Notes under the pieces: model-generated
The model's database searches: none
Told to the model about the DNA's origin: nothing
What the model saw: only the letters and a program-made list of their open reading frames with translations
Position numbers and translations under genes: made by a program
Shown here: piece after piece, positions 18,104 through 28,000 of the stretch
Layout: every line of letters starts with the position of its first letter
Numbering within the stretch: position 1 is the stretch's first letter
Virus record (IMG/VR): IMGVR_UViG_3300035670_000510
Location: 1 to 41,145 of that record
Strand: one strand, 5' to 3'
DNA length: 41,145 bases
Source of the DNA: a virus

Positions 18104-18286
18104 ATGTCAGATAACAAGTTCAAGTATTTTGAGGTAGTAACCACCGCTTTGGTTAAGGCTAACTCAAAGACAGACGCAGAGAAGCTTGCAATGGGACGCC
18201 GTGGTATCCAGGGCGAAGTTCTCTCAAAGACTACTGATATTGAGCGCATCTCAGCTGTTGAGGTTCGCGAAATGCTAGAGGTCTGA
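18104..18286 (+). CDS. Small monocistronic protein, 60 aa
   Basis: A compact soluble protein (KYFEVVTTALVKANSKTD opening, then a Met/Gly/Arg segment and a C-terminal helix EVREMLE). The beta-alpha pattern resembles small regulatory or binding domains, but no family is recognised. It has its own consensus promoter and a strong terminator. Its codons (GCT, GTT, CGC, AAG, ATC) are clearly more GC-rich and optimised than those of its neighbours, so high-level, independently controlled expression is likely. Confidence 0.75.
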   Translation: MSDNKFKYFEVVTTALVKANSKTDAEKLAMGRRGIQGEVLSKTTDIERISAVEVREMLEV

Positions 18287-18303
18287 TAGTTATTGTTCAT
18301 TCG

Positions 18304-18343
18304 ATGGGGGTAGGGGCTTTTGCTCTTACCCCCATTCTTTTTT
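18304..18343 (+). terminator. Strong Rho-independent terminator
   Basis: ATGGGGGTA (18304-18312) pairs with TACCCCCAT; the inner arms GGGGC and GCTCT extend the stem with G-U pairs around a TTTT loop. A T-rich tract follows at 18336-18343. It closes the 60-aa transcription unit. Confidence 0.9.
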
Positions 18344-18360
18344 AGAAAGAATTAAATTAA

Positions 18361-19053
18361 ATGTTAATTGCACAAATGGTTGGACGTAATGAGTCTAAAC
18401 GTTTTTTGGAGCCAGTACTAAAAAGGCTTTCAAAACAAGTAGATAAAATAATTTTTACAGATGATTGTTCTGACGACAACACAGCTGAAATAGCCTCAAA
18501 ATACTGTGAAGTATTTGTCAATGAAAGGCCACTCTTTGTCGAGCATGAAGGGCAATTGAGAGCCAATGCATGGGGGAACTTAGAGAAGTTTGCAACGTTG
18601 GGTGACTGGATTTTAGCTATTGACTGTGACGAAATGTTGTACCATGTAAGTGATAAAAGCATCAAAGAAACACTTAGCACATCACCATATGATGTTGTAA
18701 ATGTAAGGTTTTATCATATGTGGAATAAAGATCAGTATAGAGTCGATAAATTGTGGGCTCCTAATTCTAGTATGAGAATTTTTAGATACAAAGAAGGTGG
18801 TGGCTTTTTGGACAAAAAGTTAGCCTGTGGATCTGAACCAAGCTATGTAATAGATTGGATGAGACAAAGAAATTACTGGCATGACTCTGGTTTAGTTATG
18901 CAACATCTGGGATACGTAAAAGATAAAGACAAGAAGGCTAAGTTCGATAGATATTCAAAGTTGGATGGAGGTCAATATCATAACATTGATCATATTAATT
19001 CAATAATAGATAAGGATCCAGTTCTAATTAACTGGGGAAATTTTGGGATATAA
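18361..19053 (+). CDS. Family 2 glycosyltransferase
   Basis: A 230-residue GT2-like enzyme. It opens with 'LIAQMVGRNESKRFL', typical of the subset that begins with an NE-S loop. 'IFTDDCSDDNTAEIA' is the donor-binding Asp region, and 'WILAIDCDEML' carries the DxD metal site. 'HDSGLVMQHLGYVKDKDKKA' near the end matches the C-terminal portion of these enzymes. ATG 18361 lies 17 bases after the terminator. The acceptor is unknown. Confidence 0.82.
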   Translation: MLIAQMVGRNESKRFLEPVLKRLSKQVDKIIFTDDCSDDNTAEIASKYCEVFVNERPLFVEHEGQLRANAWGNLEKFATLGDWILAIDCDEMLYHVSDKSIKETLSTSPYDVVNVRFYHMWNKDQYRVDKLWAPNSSMRIFRYKEGGGFLDKKLACGSEPSYVIDWMRQRNYWHDSGLVMQHLGYVKDKDKKAKFDRYSKLDGGQYHNIDHINSIIDKDPVLINWGNFGI

Positions 19054-19054
19054 A

Positions 19055-19753
19055 ATGATTATTAGAAATCAAGCAAAAACAATTCAAAAAATTACAGAAA
19101 AAATGAATAGCAAAGAAAAATTTGCTTACGTTAATTTTCCTCGTTCTGCCATTATGGCAATGTCAGATGCGGTTAATAACGAAAAAAAGCCTAGTAAATA
19201 TTTTGCAAGGTCCATATTAAATTCTTTTAACATCAATCATCCTAACTTTATTAAAAGCATTCCTCCTTCTTTTATATATTCAGGAGAAGAAGATAATGTT
19301 GAAAAGTTTTCTAACATCCTAAAAGACTCCGAATACTACGACTCAACAACTCTTGAGTATTACTACGCTTCGCATGAAGATATCTTTAAGAGTTTTGTTG
19401 ATCATTACATTAGACACAGTTCTTTTGTAGTTGTTTCTTTTCATGATAGAAAGATAATTAACAAAATACTAGGAGCACCTGTTGATGTAATTAATGTTGC
19501 CTACAATGACTTCTACGATAAAACTGATTCAATTATTAAAACAATTGCACAGCATGAAGGTAAAGTAGACTACTGCATTCTCGATTGCCCTCTATTGTCA
19601 TCTGCTCTTCCCTACAAAATGTGGAACGAACTGGATATGTCAATATTAGATTTAGGAAAAGTGTTTTCAATAGCAAGAACTAACTACTTGAATAAGATGA
19701 GGGAAAGAGAAAATGAAAAAAAGGAAGGCTTCAAAGCTAATAAACGATTCTGA
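19055..19753 (+). CDS. Hypothetical protein, 232 aa, possibly GT-D-fold glycosyltransferase
   Basis: ATG at 19055 immediately follows the previous stop and is preferred over a TTG four codons earlier. A late segment 'CPLLSSALPYKMWNELDMSI' followed by 'LDLGKVF' resembles the end of DUF1792/GT-D glycosyltransferases, which sense or build O-glycans. The N-terminal 'FAYVNFPRSAIMAM' could correspond to the start of that fold. Its position beside a GT2 gene supports a glycan role. This is a weak resemblance; treat the function as unknown. Confidence 0.6.
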   Translation: MIIRNQAKTIQKITEKMNSKEKFAYVNFPRSAIMAMSDAVNNEKKPSKYFARSILNSFNINHPNFIKSIPPSFIYSGEEDNVEKFSNILKDSEYYDSTTLEYYYASHEDIFKSFVDHYIRHSSFVVVSFHDRKIINKILGAPVDVINVAYNDFYDKTDSIIKTIAQHEGKVDYCILDCPLLSSALPYKMWNELDMSILDLGKVFSIARTNYLNKMRERENEKKEGFKANKRF

Positions 19754-20369
19754 GGATGACTTGTTTATTACGGACTTATTATTAGATTCAAGCTTAACCC
19801 TTCCTCAAATAGCAAAAGAAGTTGGGTTATCATTAAATGATCTTAATAAAAAAATTTCTCAGCTTGGTTTGTCATGGATTAAAGAGCAAAAAAAGAAATC
19901 TTCCAGAGGACAATCAGCACTTACGGCAGTCATGAAAAAACTACTGCCTAATGAAAAAATTGTAAATGAATTTCATATAGGCGATAAGTTAAGGCTTGAT
20001 GTATATTGTCCAAGTTATAAGATTGCTGCAGAGTATCATGGTAGGCAGCATTTTTATTACACTGAACGTTTTTTTGACAGCAAGTATGAGTTTGAAGAAG
20101 CTCAAAAAAGAGATGTTAAAAAAGCAGAGATGTGCAAAGAAATGGGTATTGCCTTAATTGTTTTCAGGTATAATGATCTTCTCACAGAAGAAAGCGTTTA
20201 TACAAGAATGCTAGAAGCAATAAGAACAAGTCCATGGAAAAAGGAAGAAGACACAAATAAAAAGAGTGTCAAAGATAATCCTTATTATCAAGTTCAGAAA
20301 AAAAGACATAGTGAGAGACAAAAAGAATTATATAAATCAATGAAGATGAGAAAGAAATCTCGTGACTGA
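19713..20369 (+). CDS. HTH plus PD-(D/E)XK/Vsr-like endonuclease
   Basis: ATG lies in the last 41 bases of the previous gene. Residues 25-55 form a helix-turn-helix ('TLPQIAKEVGLSLNDLNKKI'). The central domain contains 'RLDVYCPSYKIAAEYHGRQH', an Asp followed by E-x-H-G-x-x-H, as in Vsr/DUF559 and EDxHD-type nucleases, then 'FRYNDLL'. The C-terminus is very basic. It directly precedes and overlaps the replicative helicase, so it may be a homing endonuclease or a replication-linked nuclease. Catalytic assignment is by motif only. Confidence 0.75.
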   Translation: MKKRKASKLINDSEDDLFITDLLLDSSLTLPQIAKEVGLSLNDLNKKISQLGLSWIKEQKKKSSRGQSALTAVMKKLLPNEKIVNEFHIGDKLRLDVYCPSYKIAAEYHGRQHFYYTERFFDSKYEFEEAQKRDVKKAEMCKEMGIALIVFRYNDLLTEESVYTRMLEAIRTSPWKKEEDTNKKSVKDNPYYQVQKKRHSERQKELYKSMKMRKKSRD

Positions 20370-21822
20370 AAATCAAGTACAAGAAGAAGAGCAACCAGAT
20401 TATCCAATAGAGTATCAACTCTTTTCTCTTTCGATGAGAGAAAAAGGTGCTATTGATTACTTTATAGAGAACCTCGATACATACGAAGTTGGATACATAC
20501 ATGGCTTTAAGGGCTTTCATGAATTTTATGAAGCCCTTGTTTCATATGCGGATAAAACGAAATTAGACATCGTTGATCCAGTTGCGTTTAAAACTTGGCT
20601 TGAATCAGAAACGGGAATACATCAAGCACTTGGTGGTTCTCAGGGTGTCGACTCATTAATGTCTACCCTAATGTCGTTAGAGCTTTCTGAAAAAGAAGCT
20701 GTAGTTAAAATACTAAAGCACAAGTCTGCCAAAAGAAAGCAACTAGATTACTTAGAGGAGTTAAAGTTTCTAGTATCAAATAAAGGTTTAAAAAGTGATC
20801 AACAGATAGAGAGAATAAATCAATTAGTATCACTTGTTCAGGATATAGAAAACAGTACCGATTATAACCCTCTTGAAAATGTTACAACTGCTACACAAAT
20901 AGTAGATAGAATTGATTCTTTATTAGATATACCAGACTTTCTTCCTACCCAGTTCAAGGCGCTCAATAAGGCTATGGGTTATACCGAAGAGGGTGGGTTC
21001 TTTAGGGGCTCTGTTCATGCAATTATAGCCCCTTCTGGCAAGGGTAAGAGTACATTTGCAAAGTGCTTAGTTAATAACTGGGTGAATAATGGCTACAGGG
21101 CCTTGTATGTTAACTTTGAAGAGGCTCAGTCTCACTGGGAAAGAATACTAATGACCCAGGTTATTGGTCAAAACGTTTATGCACACGCAGATAAGTGGAA
21201 TGATGAAGATCGAAAAAAATACACAAATATCTTTAAGCAAAAGATGTTAGAGTGGGGAGATAGACTCATGGTAAAACATGATCCTGATACTCCTTATTTT
21301 GAAGATCTTGAGAAATGGCTTAGAGAGATAATAGGCTATGGAAAAGACATGCCAGATGTAGTTGTTATCGACACTATACAATCTATGTTTACCAGAGGCA
21401 AGGGTAAGGCTAGATGGGGTGAATTTGAAGAAATGATGGTTAAGCTTGAGAAACTTGCTAGAGATATGAATTGTGCTTTAATTATCACCGCTCAGGAAAA
21501 CGCCAATAGAATGAAGGAAAAAAGAGAAGTTGTTCAACAGTCTGACACTGGTGGTTCTTTAGCTATTCAACAAAAATGTGCTGTTACAATATTTATAACT
21601 GAGAAAAGACTTGTTAGTGGTGACGAAACTGAAGATGAAAACATAATGCAGCTTCAGATTCCCAAGAATAGAATTACTGGCTCTACCTTTGTTTATGATC
21701 CACCACTTGTTCGATATGTTGATGCTCGCAAGACATACGAAGACTATGAAATAGTTACAGAAGAAAGCTATGATTCAAGCTCTATATTAGATGAGCTGAT
21801 CAATGGAGGAATTTTTGATTAA
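20362..21822 (+). CDS. Replicative DNA helicase, DnaB/gp41-like
   Basis: A hexameric RecA-fold helicase of 486 residues that unwinds DNA at the fork. Walker A is 'APSGKGKST' (residues 223-231) and Walker B 'VVVIDT' with D337. 'GTLAIQQ'-like sensor sequence appears as 'GGSLAIQQKCAVTIF', and 'LQIPKNRITG' matches the C-terminal R/N loop of DnaB family helicases. The N-terminal 190 residues are helical and unlike DnaB-N of bacteria. The GTG start at 20362 overlaps the upstream stop; no ATG is positioned to replace it. It belongs with the primase and polymerase downstream. Confidence 0.9.
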   Translation: MTENQVQEEEQPDYPIEYQLFSLSMREKGAIDYFIENLDTYEVGYIHGFKGFHEFYEALVSYADKTKLDIVDPVAFKTWLESETGIHQALGGSQGVDSLMSTLMSLELSEKEAVVKILKHKSAKRKQLDYLEELKFLVSNKGLKSDQQIERINQLVSLVQDIENSTDYNPLENVTTATQIVDRIDSLLDIPDFLPTQFKALNKAMGYTEEGGFFRGSVHAIIAPSGKGKSTFAKCLVNNWVNNGYRALYVNFEEAQSHWERILMTQVIGQNVYAHADKWNDEDRKKYTNIFKQKMLEWGDRLMVKHDPDTPYFEDLEKWLREIIGYGKDMPDVVVIDTIQSMFTRGKGKARWGEFEEMMVKLEKLARDMNCALIITAQENANRMKEKREVVQQSDTGGSLAIQQKCAVTIFITEKRLVSGDETEDENIMQLQIPKNRITGSTFVYDPPLVRYVDARKTYEDYEIVTEESYDSSSILDELINGGIFD

Positions 21823-21824
21823 AT

Positions 21825-22616
21825 ATGAAGTTAGTTACCCCTAAATCGATTAAAGATTTTCAGACTTGTTCCCTACTATACGATTACAGGCACAATCAGC
21901 AAATGCCGGAAACCATTGGTGGTAGAGATATTCTTTCTGAACGTTTTGAAAATACATTAAAAGACATCATATATTTTTTCTTTTACAAAAAACAAGGTGG
22001 ATATACCCCTTCTTATTCTTCTTTATTAAATAGATGGGAAAAGCTTTGGTTTAATAAGGATGTAGCTGCTTACGACATTATTACAGAACAGCACGAAAGC
22101 GCTTATGGAAATAACGCAAGTCTAACATCTAAAGCAGCTGCTGTGTTACTGGCTTTTCATGAAAGCTTTAGCGACTCTTCTTCTATACCAATATCTATAA
22201 ATGAAGAATTTGTTTTTCCAATTAGTAAAGATGTAAAAATAAAAGATAAATTTGATATAGTATTATCTCACAATAATCAATATTATGTTATTAAACTAAT
22301 GTTTAATTATAAGAACAGTCATCAGTACATGTATCAGATTGACTTTGCTAGCGCCTACGCCGCTTTTTCATACAAGCATCCCTCTAAGGTTTCAAGAGTT
22401 AAAGTGGGATATTGTGATCTTTTATCTCCTAAGGTTGTATTCAATCAATATGACATTAATAATGATGATTTAGTAAACCTTAATTTTTGGTGTGAGGAGA
22501 TTAATTCTTGTGACAAATACATACCAAGAAGAGGGCTAACCTGGTATTGTAAGAAGTGTCCTTTTGATGCACCTTGTTCTAAGTGGACTCCACTAAAAAT
22601 AGAAGAGAATTCATGA
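21825..22616 (+). CDS. RecB/Cas4-like PD-(D/E)XK nuclease, 263 aa
   Basis: The opening 'TPKSIKDFQTCSLLYDYRH' matches the S-x-x-x-F-x-x-C-x-x-x-Y start of AddB/Cas4/RecB-type nucleases, with a Cys that would help bind an iron-sulphur cluster. The C-terminal 'WYCKKCPFDAPC' supplies three more Cys. Between them, 'DKFDIVLSHNNQYYVIKLMF' is in the position of the catalytic D...E-x-K, but the usual (D/E)xK appears as V-I-K-L, so activity is uncertain. It lies between helicase and primase genes. A second member of the family is at 29092. Confidence 0.75.
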   Translation: MKLVTPKSIKDFQTCSLLYDYRHNQQMPETIGGRDILSERFENTLKDIIYFFFYKKQGGYTPSYSSLLNRWEKLWFNKDVAAYDIITEQHESAYGNNASLTSKAAAVLLAFHESFSDSSSIPISINEEFVFPISKDVKIKDKFDIVLSHNNQYYVIKLMFNYKNSHQYMYQIDFASAYAAFSYKHPSKVSRVKVGYCDLLSPKVVFNQYDINNDDLVNLNFWCEEINSCDKYIPRRGLTWYCKKCPFDAPCSKWTPLKIEENS

Positions 22617-22783
22617 GTGAAGATTCTAGAATTGGCTTTCTTCTCTCTGAAGAAAAAACTAAAAAGATATTAGCTATATCTAAATCTTTCAAGAAAGCCC
22701 CAGAGCAGTTCATTAATGATATAATAGATTCAACTTATAACAAGATACAAATGATAGAAATAAATTGGGATTACGATGACTAA
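22613..22783 (+). CDS. Small hypothetical protein, 56 aa
   Basis: ATG at 22613 overlaps the preceding stop (ATGA) and is preferred over an upstream in-frame ATG at 22583 inside the nuclease gene. The protein is a short charged helical peptide ('RIGFLLSEEKTKKILAIS') ending in an acidic 'NWDYDD'. Its last eight bases overlap the next gene. No family is recognised. Confidence 0.6.
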   Translation: MSEDSRIGFLLSEEKTKKILAISKSFKKAPEQFINDIIDSTYNKIQMIEINWDYDD

Positions 22784-23447
22784 AAAATCAATACTAGACG
22801 ATCTTCTTTCAGAGCAAAAGGTATTTTCTTCCAATGAAGAAGAGGATTCAATTCTGCAGCCTATTTTAGAAGAGATTAATTATATAGAAAGTGAACCCAT
22901 TAAGTCTTTTGTTAGATCTGTTTTACTGCAGGCGAAGTCTTTTTGGGTTATTCCTTCTAGTTTTTCGGGCAAATATCATCCACCTGATGAGCATAATGAG
23001 AACGGAAATCTCTTACATACAAAAAGAGTAGTACGAGCTGCCAAAGTAATTGGTGATTCTTACACCTTAAGTTCAAACGAAAGAGACTTAGTCTATGCAG
23101 CCTGTATTCTACATGACGTCACTAAGGGCGTATCAAATGGTGAAGAAGGATCTTTTGTATATGACCCACTCCACCCATACACTGTGGGGATGTTAGTAAA
23201 AAAGTGTCAAGAAAATGATAAAAAATATGCTTCTGAATCTTCTTCTTCAACCCTGTATGTTGATGAAGAAACAGTTCAATCTATTATGAGATTAGTCAGG
23301 TGTCACCTAGGACCTTGGTCTCCGGTTCCAGAAACAGTTCCAGTAACATATCTTGATATAATAGTTCACTTAGCAGACAATTTAGCCTCTAAGGTTCATT
23401 ATATTGTAGATGGAGAAAATGTTGTAGAAGACAGATGGAAGTTTTAG
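22776..23447 (+). CDS. HD-domain phosphohydrolase-like protein
   Basis: A 223-residue protein. Histidines and the paired HD are placed as in metal-dependent HD hydrolases: 'NGNLLHTKRVVRAAKV', 'AACILHDVTKG', 'DPLHPYTVG', 'RLVRCHLGPW' and a final 'DIIVHLADNLAS'. Family members act on nucleotides or cyclic nucleotides. In phage replication clusters they often dephosphorylate dNMPs or are of unknown role. It sits between a RecB-like gene and the primase. The substrate is not visible. Confidence 0.85.
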   Translation: MTKKSILDDLLSEQKVFSSNEEEDSILQPILEEINYIESEPIKSFVRSVLLQAKSFWVIPSSFSGKYHPPDEHNENGNLLHTKRVVRAAKVIGDSYTLSSNERDLVYAACILHDVTKGVSNGEEGSFVYDPLHPYTVGMLVKKCQENDKKYASESSSSTLYVDEETVQSIMRLVRCHLGPWSPVPETVPVTYLDIIVHLADNLASKVHYIVDGENVVEDRWKF

Positions 23448-23611
23448 ATAATAATTTAGAGCCACTAGTAGCCAGATTATTTGTACTAAAGAACCTAGAA
23501 TCATATATACAAGAATCTGTATACTACAGGACTCACAGTGGTGTTTTTGATGTAGAAAAGACTATAATATGGTCTTTTGGTTCTGAGCATAAAAAGACAA
23601 AGGTTTTATGA
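23435..23611 (+). CDS. Small hypothetical protein, 58 aa
   Basis: ATG at 23435 lies in the last 13 bases of the HD gene, and its TGA overlaps the primase ATG (ATGA at 23608), so it fills an otherwise empty 160-base gap in a compact operon. The sequence is a helical N-terminal half ('LEPLVARLFVLKNLESYI') then a Tyr/Thr-rich, basic tail ('GSEHKKTKVL'). No family is recognised. Confidence 0.6.
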   Translation: MEVLDNNLEPLVARLFVLKNLESYIQESVYYRTHSGVFDVEKTIIWSFGSEHKKTKVL

Positions 23612-24822
23612 AGATTGATTTCACTAAGGATAGTTTTCTTTCCCAATGGAAATATGTTGAACTAGCAAGATATATACCAGGATTAAATAGGGTAATAAGA
23701 GAGAAAGATTCTGATGGTACGTTTTTGTATGATGTCAGAAGAGCTCGACCATACGCAGAGAAATATAACAATACAGGTATATATACTTCTATTTGGCACT
23801 TTAACAATAATGAAATTGATCTCTCTTTAAGACTTGGTTCCTTATACTTTGATATAGACAACCAAGACGCAGAAATTTCTCTTGAAGAATGTAAGAGACT
23901 ATACAGTTATTTATCATCACATATAGATGAAGAATCTTTGTTGGTTTACTATACTGGAAAGAAGGGTTTTCATATTGAGTGTGAAGCTGTTGCACTGGGT
24001 ATAGACCCTTCTAACGATCTCCATTCTAGATATAGATATATAGCTACCGATTTATCCAAAAAACTTTCTTTAACATCTCTTGATTTTTCTGTTTACGACG
24101 CAAGAAGAATGTGGCGTTTGCCAGGATCTAAACATCAGGAAACCGGATTGTACAAAACAAAACTTCCAAACGAAATACTTTTTTCTTCAATAGAAAACAT
24201 AATGTCATATTCTTCCAAAGAACAAGATAACACAGTCTCAGATCAAGAGTTTAATTATCGTTCAAATGAATGGTATAGAAATTATGTTTATGAATACGAA
24301 GAACAGAAAAACAAACCAGTAGATTATCTTGCCAACTTTAATCAATATGGATCTTCTAAGCAGAAAACATTTTCTGATTCAAAAAAAATATTTGATAAAC
24401 AAAAACTAATTACAGGTTGTAGCGCTGTTAAAAGACTTGAAGATCAAGCAAAAACTAAGCATTTTCTGGAACACGAAGCAAGGCTTTTTTTATGTTCTAT
24501 ATTAACCTACTCCGAAGAAGCTATAGAGTACTTGCATGAAATTTTGAGCAACTGTGAAGATTATAATGTGGGTAAATCAACAGCGCACATTAATGACTGG
24601 ATAAAGAGAAGAGAAATGGGCATAGGTGGTAGGCCATATACTTGCGAAAGAGCTAACTCTGCTGGAGTTGGTTGTGGCGATTGTTCTCTTGAGCATAAAA
24701 CAAAATGGATTAATGTAAATGGCAGATTTATAGAGACCAATGAAAGGTCTTCACCTTCCCCAATAAGGTTTGCGTACAAGTCAGAGAAAAAGGAGGTGAA
24801 TGAAAATGAAAGAAGAGGATGA
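23608..24822 (+). CDS. Archaeo-eukaryotic-type (AEP) DNA primase
   Basis: It synthesises primers at the replication fork. The catalytic pair is D82 and D84 in 'LYFDIDNQ', H122 is in 'GKKGFHIE' (the SxH-type nucleotide-binding strand), and the third acidic region is 'SLDFSVYDARRMWRLPGSKH'. The C-terminal portion has a Cys cluster, 'CERANSAGVGCGDC', followed by 'CSLEHK', as in primase zinc or iron-sulphur domains. At 404 residues it is a small-subunit-like protein, unrelated to bacterial DnaG. It lies between helicase and polymerase genes, completing a replisome. Confidence 0.88.
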   Translation: MKIDFTKDSFLSQWKYVELARYIPGLNRVIREKDSDGTFLYDVRRARPYAEKYNNTGIYTSIWHFNNNEIDLSLRLGSLYFDIDNQDAEISLEECKRLYSYLSSHIDEESLLVYYTGKKGFHIECEAVALGIDPSNDLHSRYRYIATDLSKKLSLTSLDFSVYDARRMWRLPGSKHQETGLYKTKLPNEILFSSIENIMSYSSKEQDNTVSDQEFNYRSNEWYRNYVYEYEEQKNKPVDYLANFNQYGSSKQKTFSDSKKIFDKQKLITGCSAVKRLEDQAKTKHFLEHEARLFLCSILTYSEEAIEYLHEILSNCEDYNVGKSTAHINDWIKRREMGIGGRPYTCERANSAGVGCGDCSLEHKTKWINVNGRFIETNERSSPSPIRFAYKSEKKEVNENERRG

Positions 24823-25003
24823 AGTAATTGGTGTATGTGGCGAGTGCAAATCAGACCAAGATGATGGTAGTATGTATCGCAGCATTTTTGCCCAACAGGG
24901 TCTTCCACCAGTGTGTAAATATTGTGGTGGAAGAGTAATTATTGTTTATCGTTCGCAAAGAGAAAATGCCCTAGATCAAATAGATAGGGAAAGAGGAATA
25001 TAG
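24806..25003 (+). CDS. Zinc-ribbon protein, 65 aa
   Basis: Start 24806 is preferred because the strong AGGAGG at 24791-24796 is nine bases upstream; the ATG at 24800 is only three bases away. Two CxxC pairs ('VCGECKSD' and 'VCKYCGGR') define a zinc ribbon. It overlaps the end of the primase gene and its stop overlaps the GTG of the polymerase by one base, suggesting a replication or transcription accessory role. No specific family is recognised. Confidence 0.7.
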   Translation: MKEEDEVIGVCGECKSDQDDGSMYRSIFAQQGLPPVCKYCGGRVIIVYRSQRENALDQIDRERGI

Positions 25004-28000
25004 TGAAAAATTGGACCAACTTACACAACCACACAGTATTTTCAATGCTGGATGGTCATGGTGATGTGGAAGAATACTTAACAAGAGCTAAGTCATTGGG
25101 AATGCTAGGTCTGGCTACAACAGATCATGGTAACATTCATTCATGGTTAGATTTCTATGATGCTGGTCAGTCTGTGGGTGTAAAGCCGATACTTGGTTCG
25201 GAGTTTTACCAAGCACGTAAAACACGATTTGATAGAGACGAAGAGGAAAGATCTGGTCCAGCAAAAAATGAGTGGGAACAAAGAGGACCATATCATATAA
25301 CTATTCTTGCAAAGAATAACATAGGTTATCATAATATAATCAAAATGTCCTCTGAGGCTTTTACTGAAGGTTATTATGGAAAGCCAAGAATAGATCACGA
25401 TCTTATAGAAAAATACTCTGAAGGAATAATAGTATTATCAGGCTGCTTAAATGGCGAAATAGCTCAAGCTCTTCTTAGAAATGATTATAATTTTGCGCTA
25501 GAAATGGCAGCAAAAATGCAACAAATAGTTCGGAAAAGAAAACTATTTTATAGAAGTCCAGGATCATGGTCTTCCAGAGCAGATTGCTATAGCTAAGTCT
25601 TTAATTGAAATAGCTAACAAAATAGGGGCAAAAATAGTACCCACAGGTGACTGTCACTATGTTCATCAAAAAGATGCGCAAGCACATGACATAATGCTCT
25701 GTGTTGCAACAAACTCAAACATCAACACTCCAGATAGGTTTTCTTTTTCTGGAGATGAATTCTACCTTCAATCATATGAAGATATGTCTTCTAGGTTTTC
25801 TGAAGAATGGTTAAGAAATACCATGCTAGTTAATGATATGGTTGATGTTAACCTTAGCTTTGGAGAAATACATTTTCCCAATTTTCCAATTCCAACACAA
25901 GAAGACTCAGTTACATACTTTGAGCGTCTTGCTTGGGAAGGTTTAAAGAGAAAATATGGAGACCCAATACCCGATAATATTTTAACTAGGGCAAATCATG
26001 AAATCAAAGTTGTTAAAGAAATGGGTTTCCCAGAATACTTTTTAGTTGTTTCTGATTTAGTAAGATGGGCTAAGGAAAACGATATTAGGGTTGGTTGGGG
26101 TAGAGGCTCTGCGGCAGGTAGCGTTCTTTCTTACGCTTTTGATATTACAAACTTAGATCCAATCAGATTTGGATTGATGTTTGAAAGATTCTTGGTTGAA
26201 GGAAGAAAATCAATGCCCGATATTGACCTGGACTTTGATGATCGACATAGAGATAAAGTCATAGAGTACGCTAGAAGCAAGTATGGTTCAGAAAAAGTAG
26301 CACATATTTGTACTTTTAACAGAACTGGTGCAAGACAATCTTTGCGCGATGCAGCAAGAGCTTTAGGTTATGACTTTACTGCTGGAGATAGAATAGCAAA
26401 GCTTGTCCCTCCACCAGTACTTGGTGTTTCTAAAAACTTAGATGAATGTATGCAGGTGCAAGAGTTTGTAGAAGAATATAATTCAAATAAAGATTCTAAG
26501 ATTATTGTTGACACAGCTTTTGGTTTAGAGGGTCTTGTAAGGCAGACTGGAATACATGCAGCTGGTGTTGTTATATCTAAAAACAAGTTAACAGACTATC
26601 TCCCAATCATGCAGAAAGGTGCTGATGCACCTATTGTAACTCAGTGGGATATGGGAAGAGTAGAACAATGTGGTCTACTAAAAATAGATTTCTTGGGATT
26701 AAGAAACTTAGGTGTGATTGACCAATGTATTAAATTGGTATTTCAAAACAAGAACATATTTATAGACGTGGATTCTATACCTCTTGATGACGTAAATACT
26801 TTTAAGGAACTACAAAACGGTAATTCCATAGGGGTTTTTCAGTTGGAGTCCCCTGGTATGAGGCAGCTAATGGTGCAGCTTCAGCCTCAAAACATAGAAG
26901 ATATAATGGCTTTGATTTCCCTTTATAGACCTGGTCCTATGGGATCTGGGATGGACAGACTGTATATAGATAGAAAGCACGGTAGATCTAGGGTTAGCTA
27001 TGATCATCCAAGTCTTGAAAAGGTCTTAGGGCCATCTTTAGGTATCATGTTATATCAAGAAGATGTTCTAGGTGTCGCTAGAGAACTTGCAGGGTTTAGT
27101 TCCGCTGAAGCTGATGATCTTAGAAAGGTTATCGGCAAAAAGCTTATGGATAAAATAGCCTTGTTTAGAAAAAAGTTTGTAGAAGGATGCGTTTCTACTT
27201 CTGGTATCTCGGAAGACAAGGCAAACAAAATATACTCTGATATTGAATATTTTGGTGGTTATGGTTTTAACAGAGCGCATGCTGCTAGTTATGCAATGAT
27301 CTCCTACATTACGGCCTACCTAAAATCAAACTATCCTGCAGAGTATATGGCTGCATTAATGAGTTCTGTTTTGGGTAATAAAGAAAAGCAATCTTTATAT
27401 CTTTCAGAATGCAGAAGAATGGGTATTAAAGTTCTTCCACCATCAATCAATAAATCTGGTAAAGATTTTAATGTCTTAAGTGATACTGAAATTATCTTTG
27501 GCCTTTCTGCAATTAATGGCATTGGAGACTCAATAGCAGAAGCCATAATAGAGTGCAGGGAAGAAGGCAATGTTTACAGAAATATGTACGACTTTTTTAG
27601 GAGATGTGATCCATCAATACTAAAGAAGTCCACCATTGAGCACCTTGCAACCTCTGGTTCTTTAGATGAGCTCATCACCAACCCTGGTGATGATGTCTAT
27701 TTACAAAGAAGGGATGAACTTTCTCTTTTAGAAAAAGAAAAAGAAGAATTAGGAATATACGTTTCTAAGCACCCTATGGAGGGATTAGTCGAAGCTATTG
27801 CACCTATGGTTGAAAATCAAATATCAGAAGTTTTAGAAATGCATAGCGGATCTAATGTAAAGATAGGCGTTATTATCACTGGAGTTAAAAAAACCATAAC
27901 CAAAAAAGGTCAAAAAATGTTTAGGTTAGTGGTAGAAGATTTGTCTGGTGAAATTGAAATTCTAATATTTCCTAGAGAAGCAAAAAACATTGACGACTCT

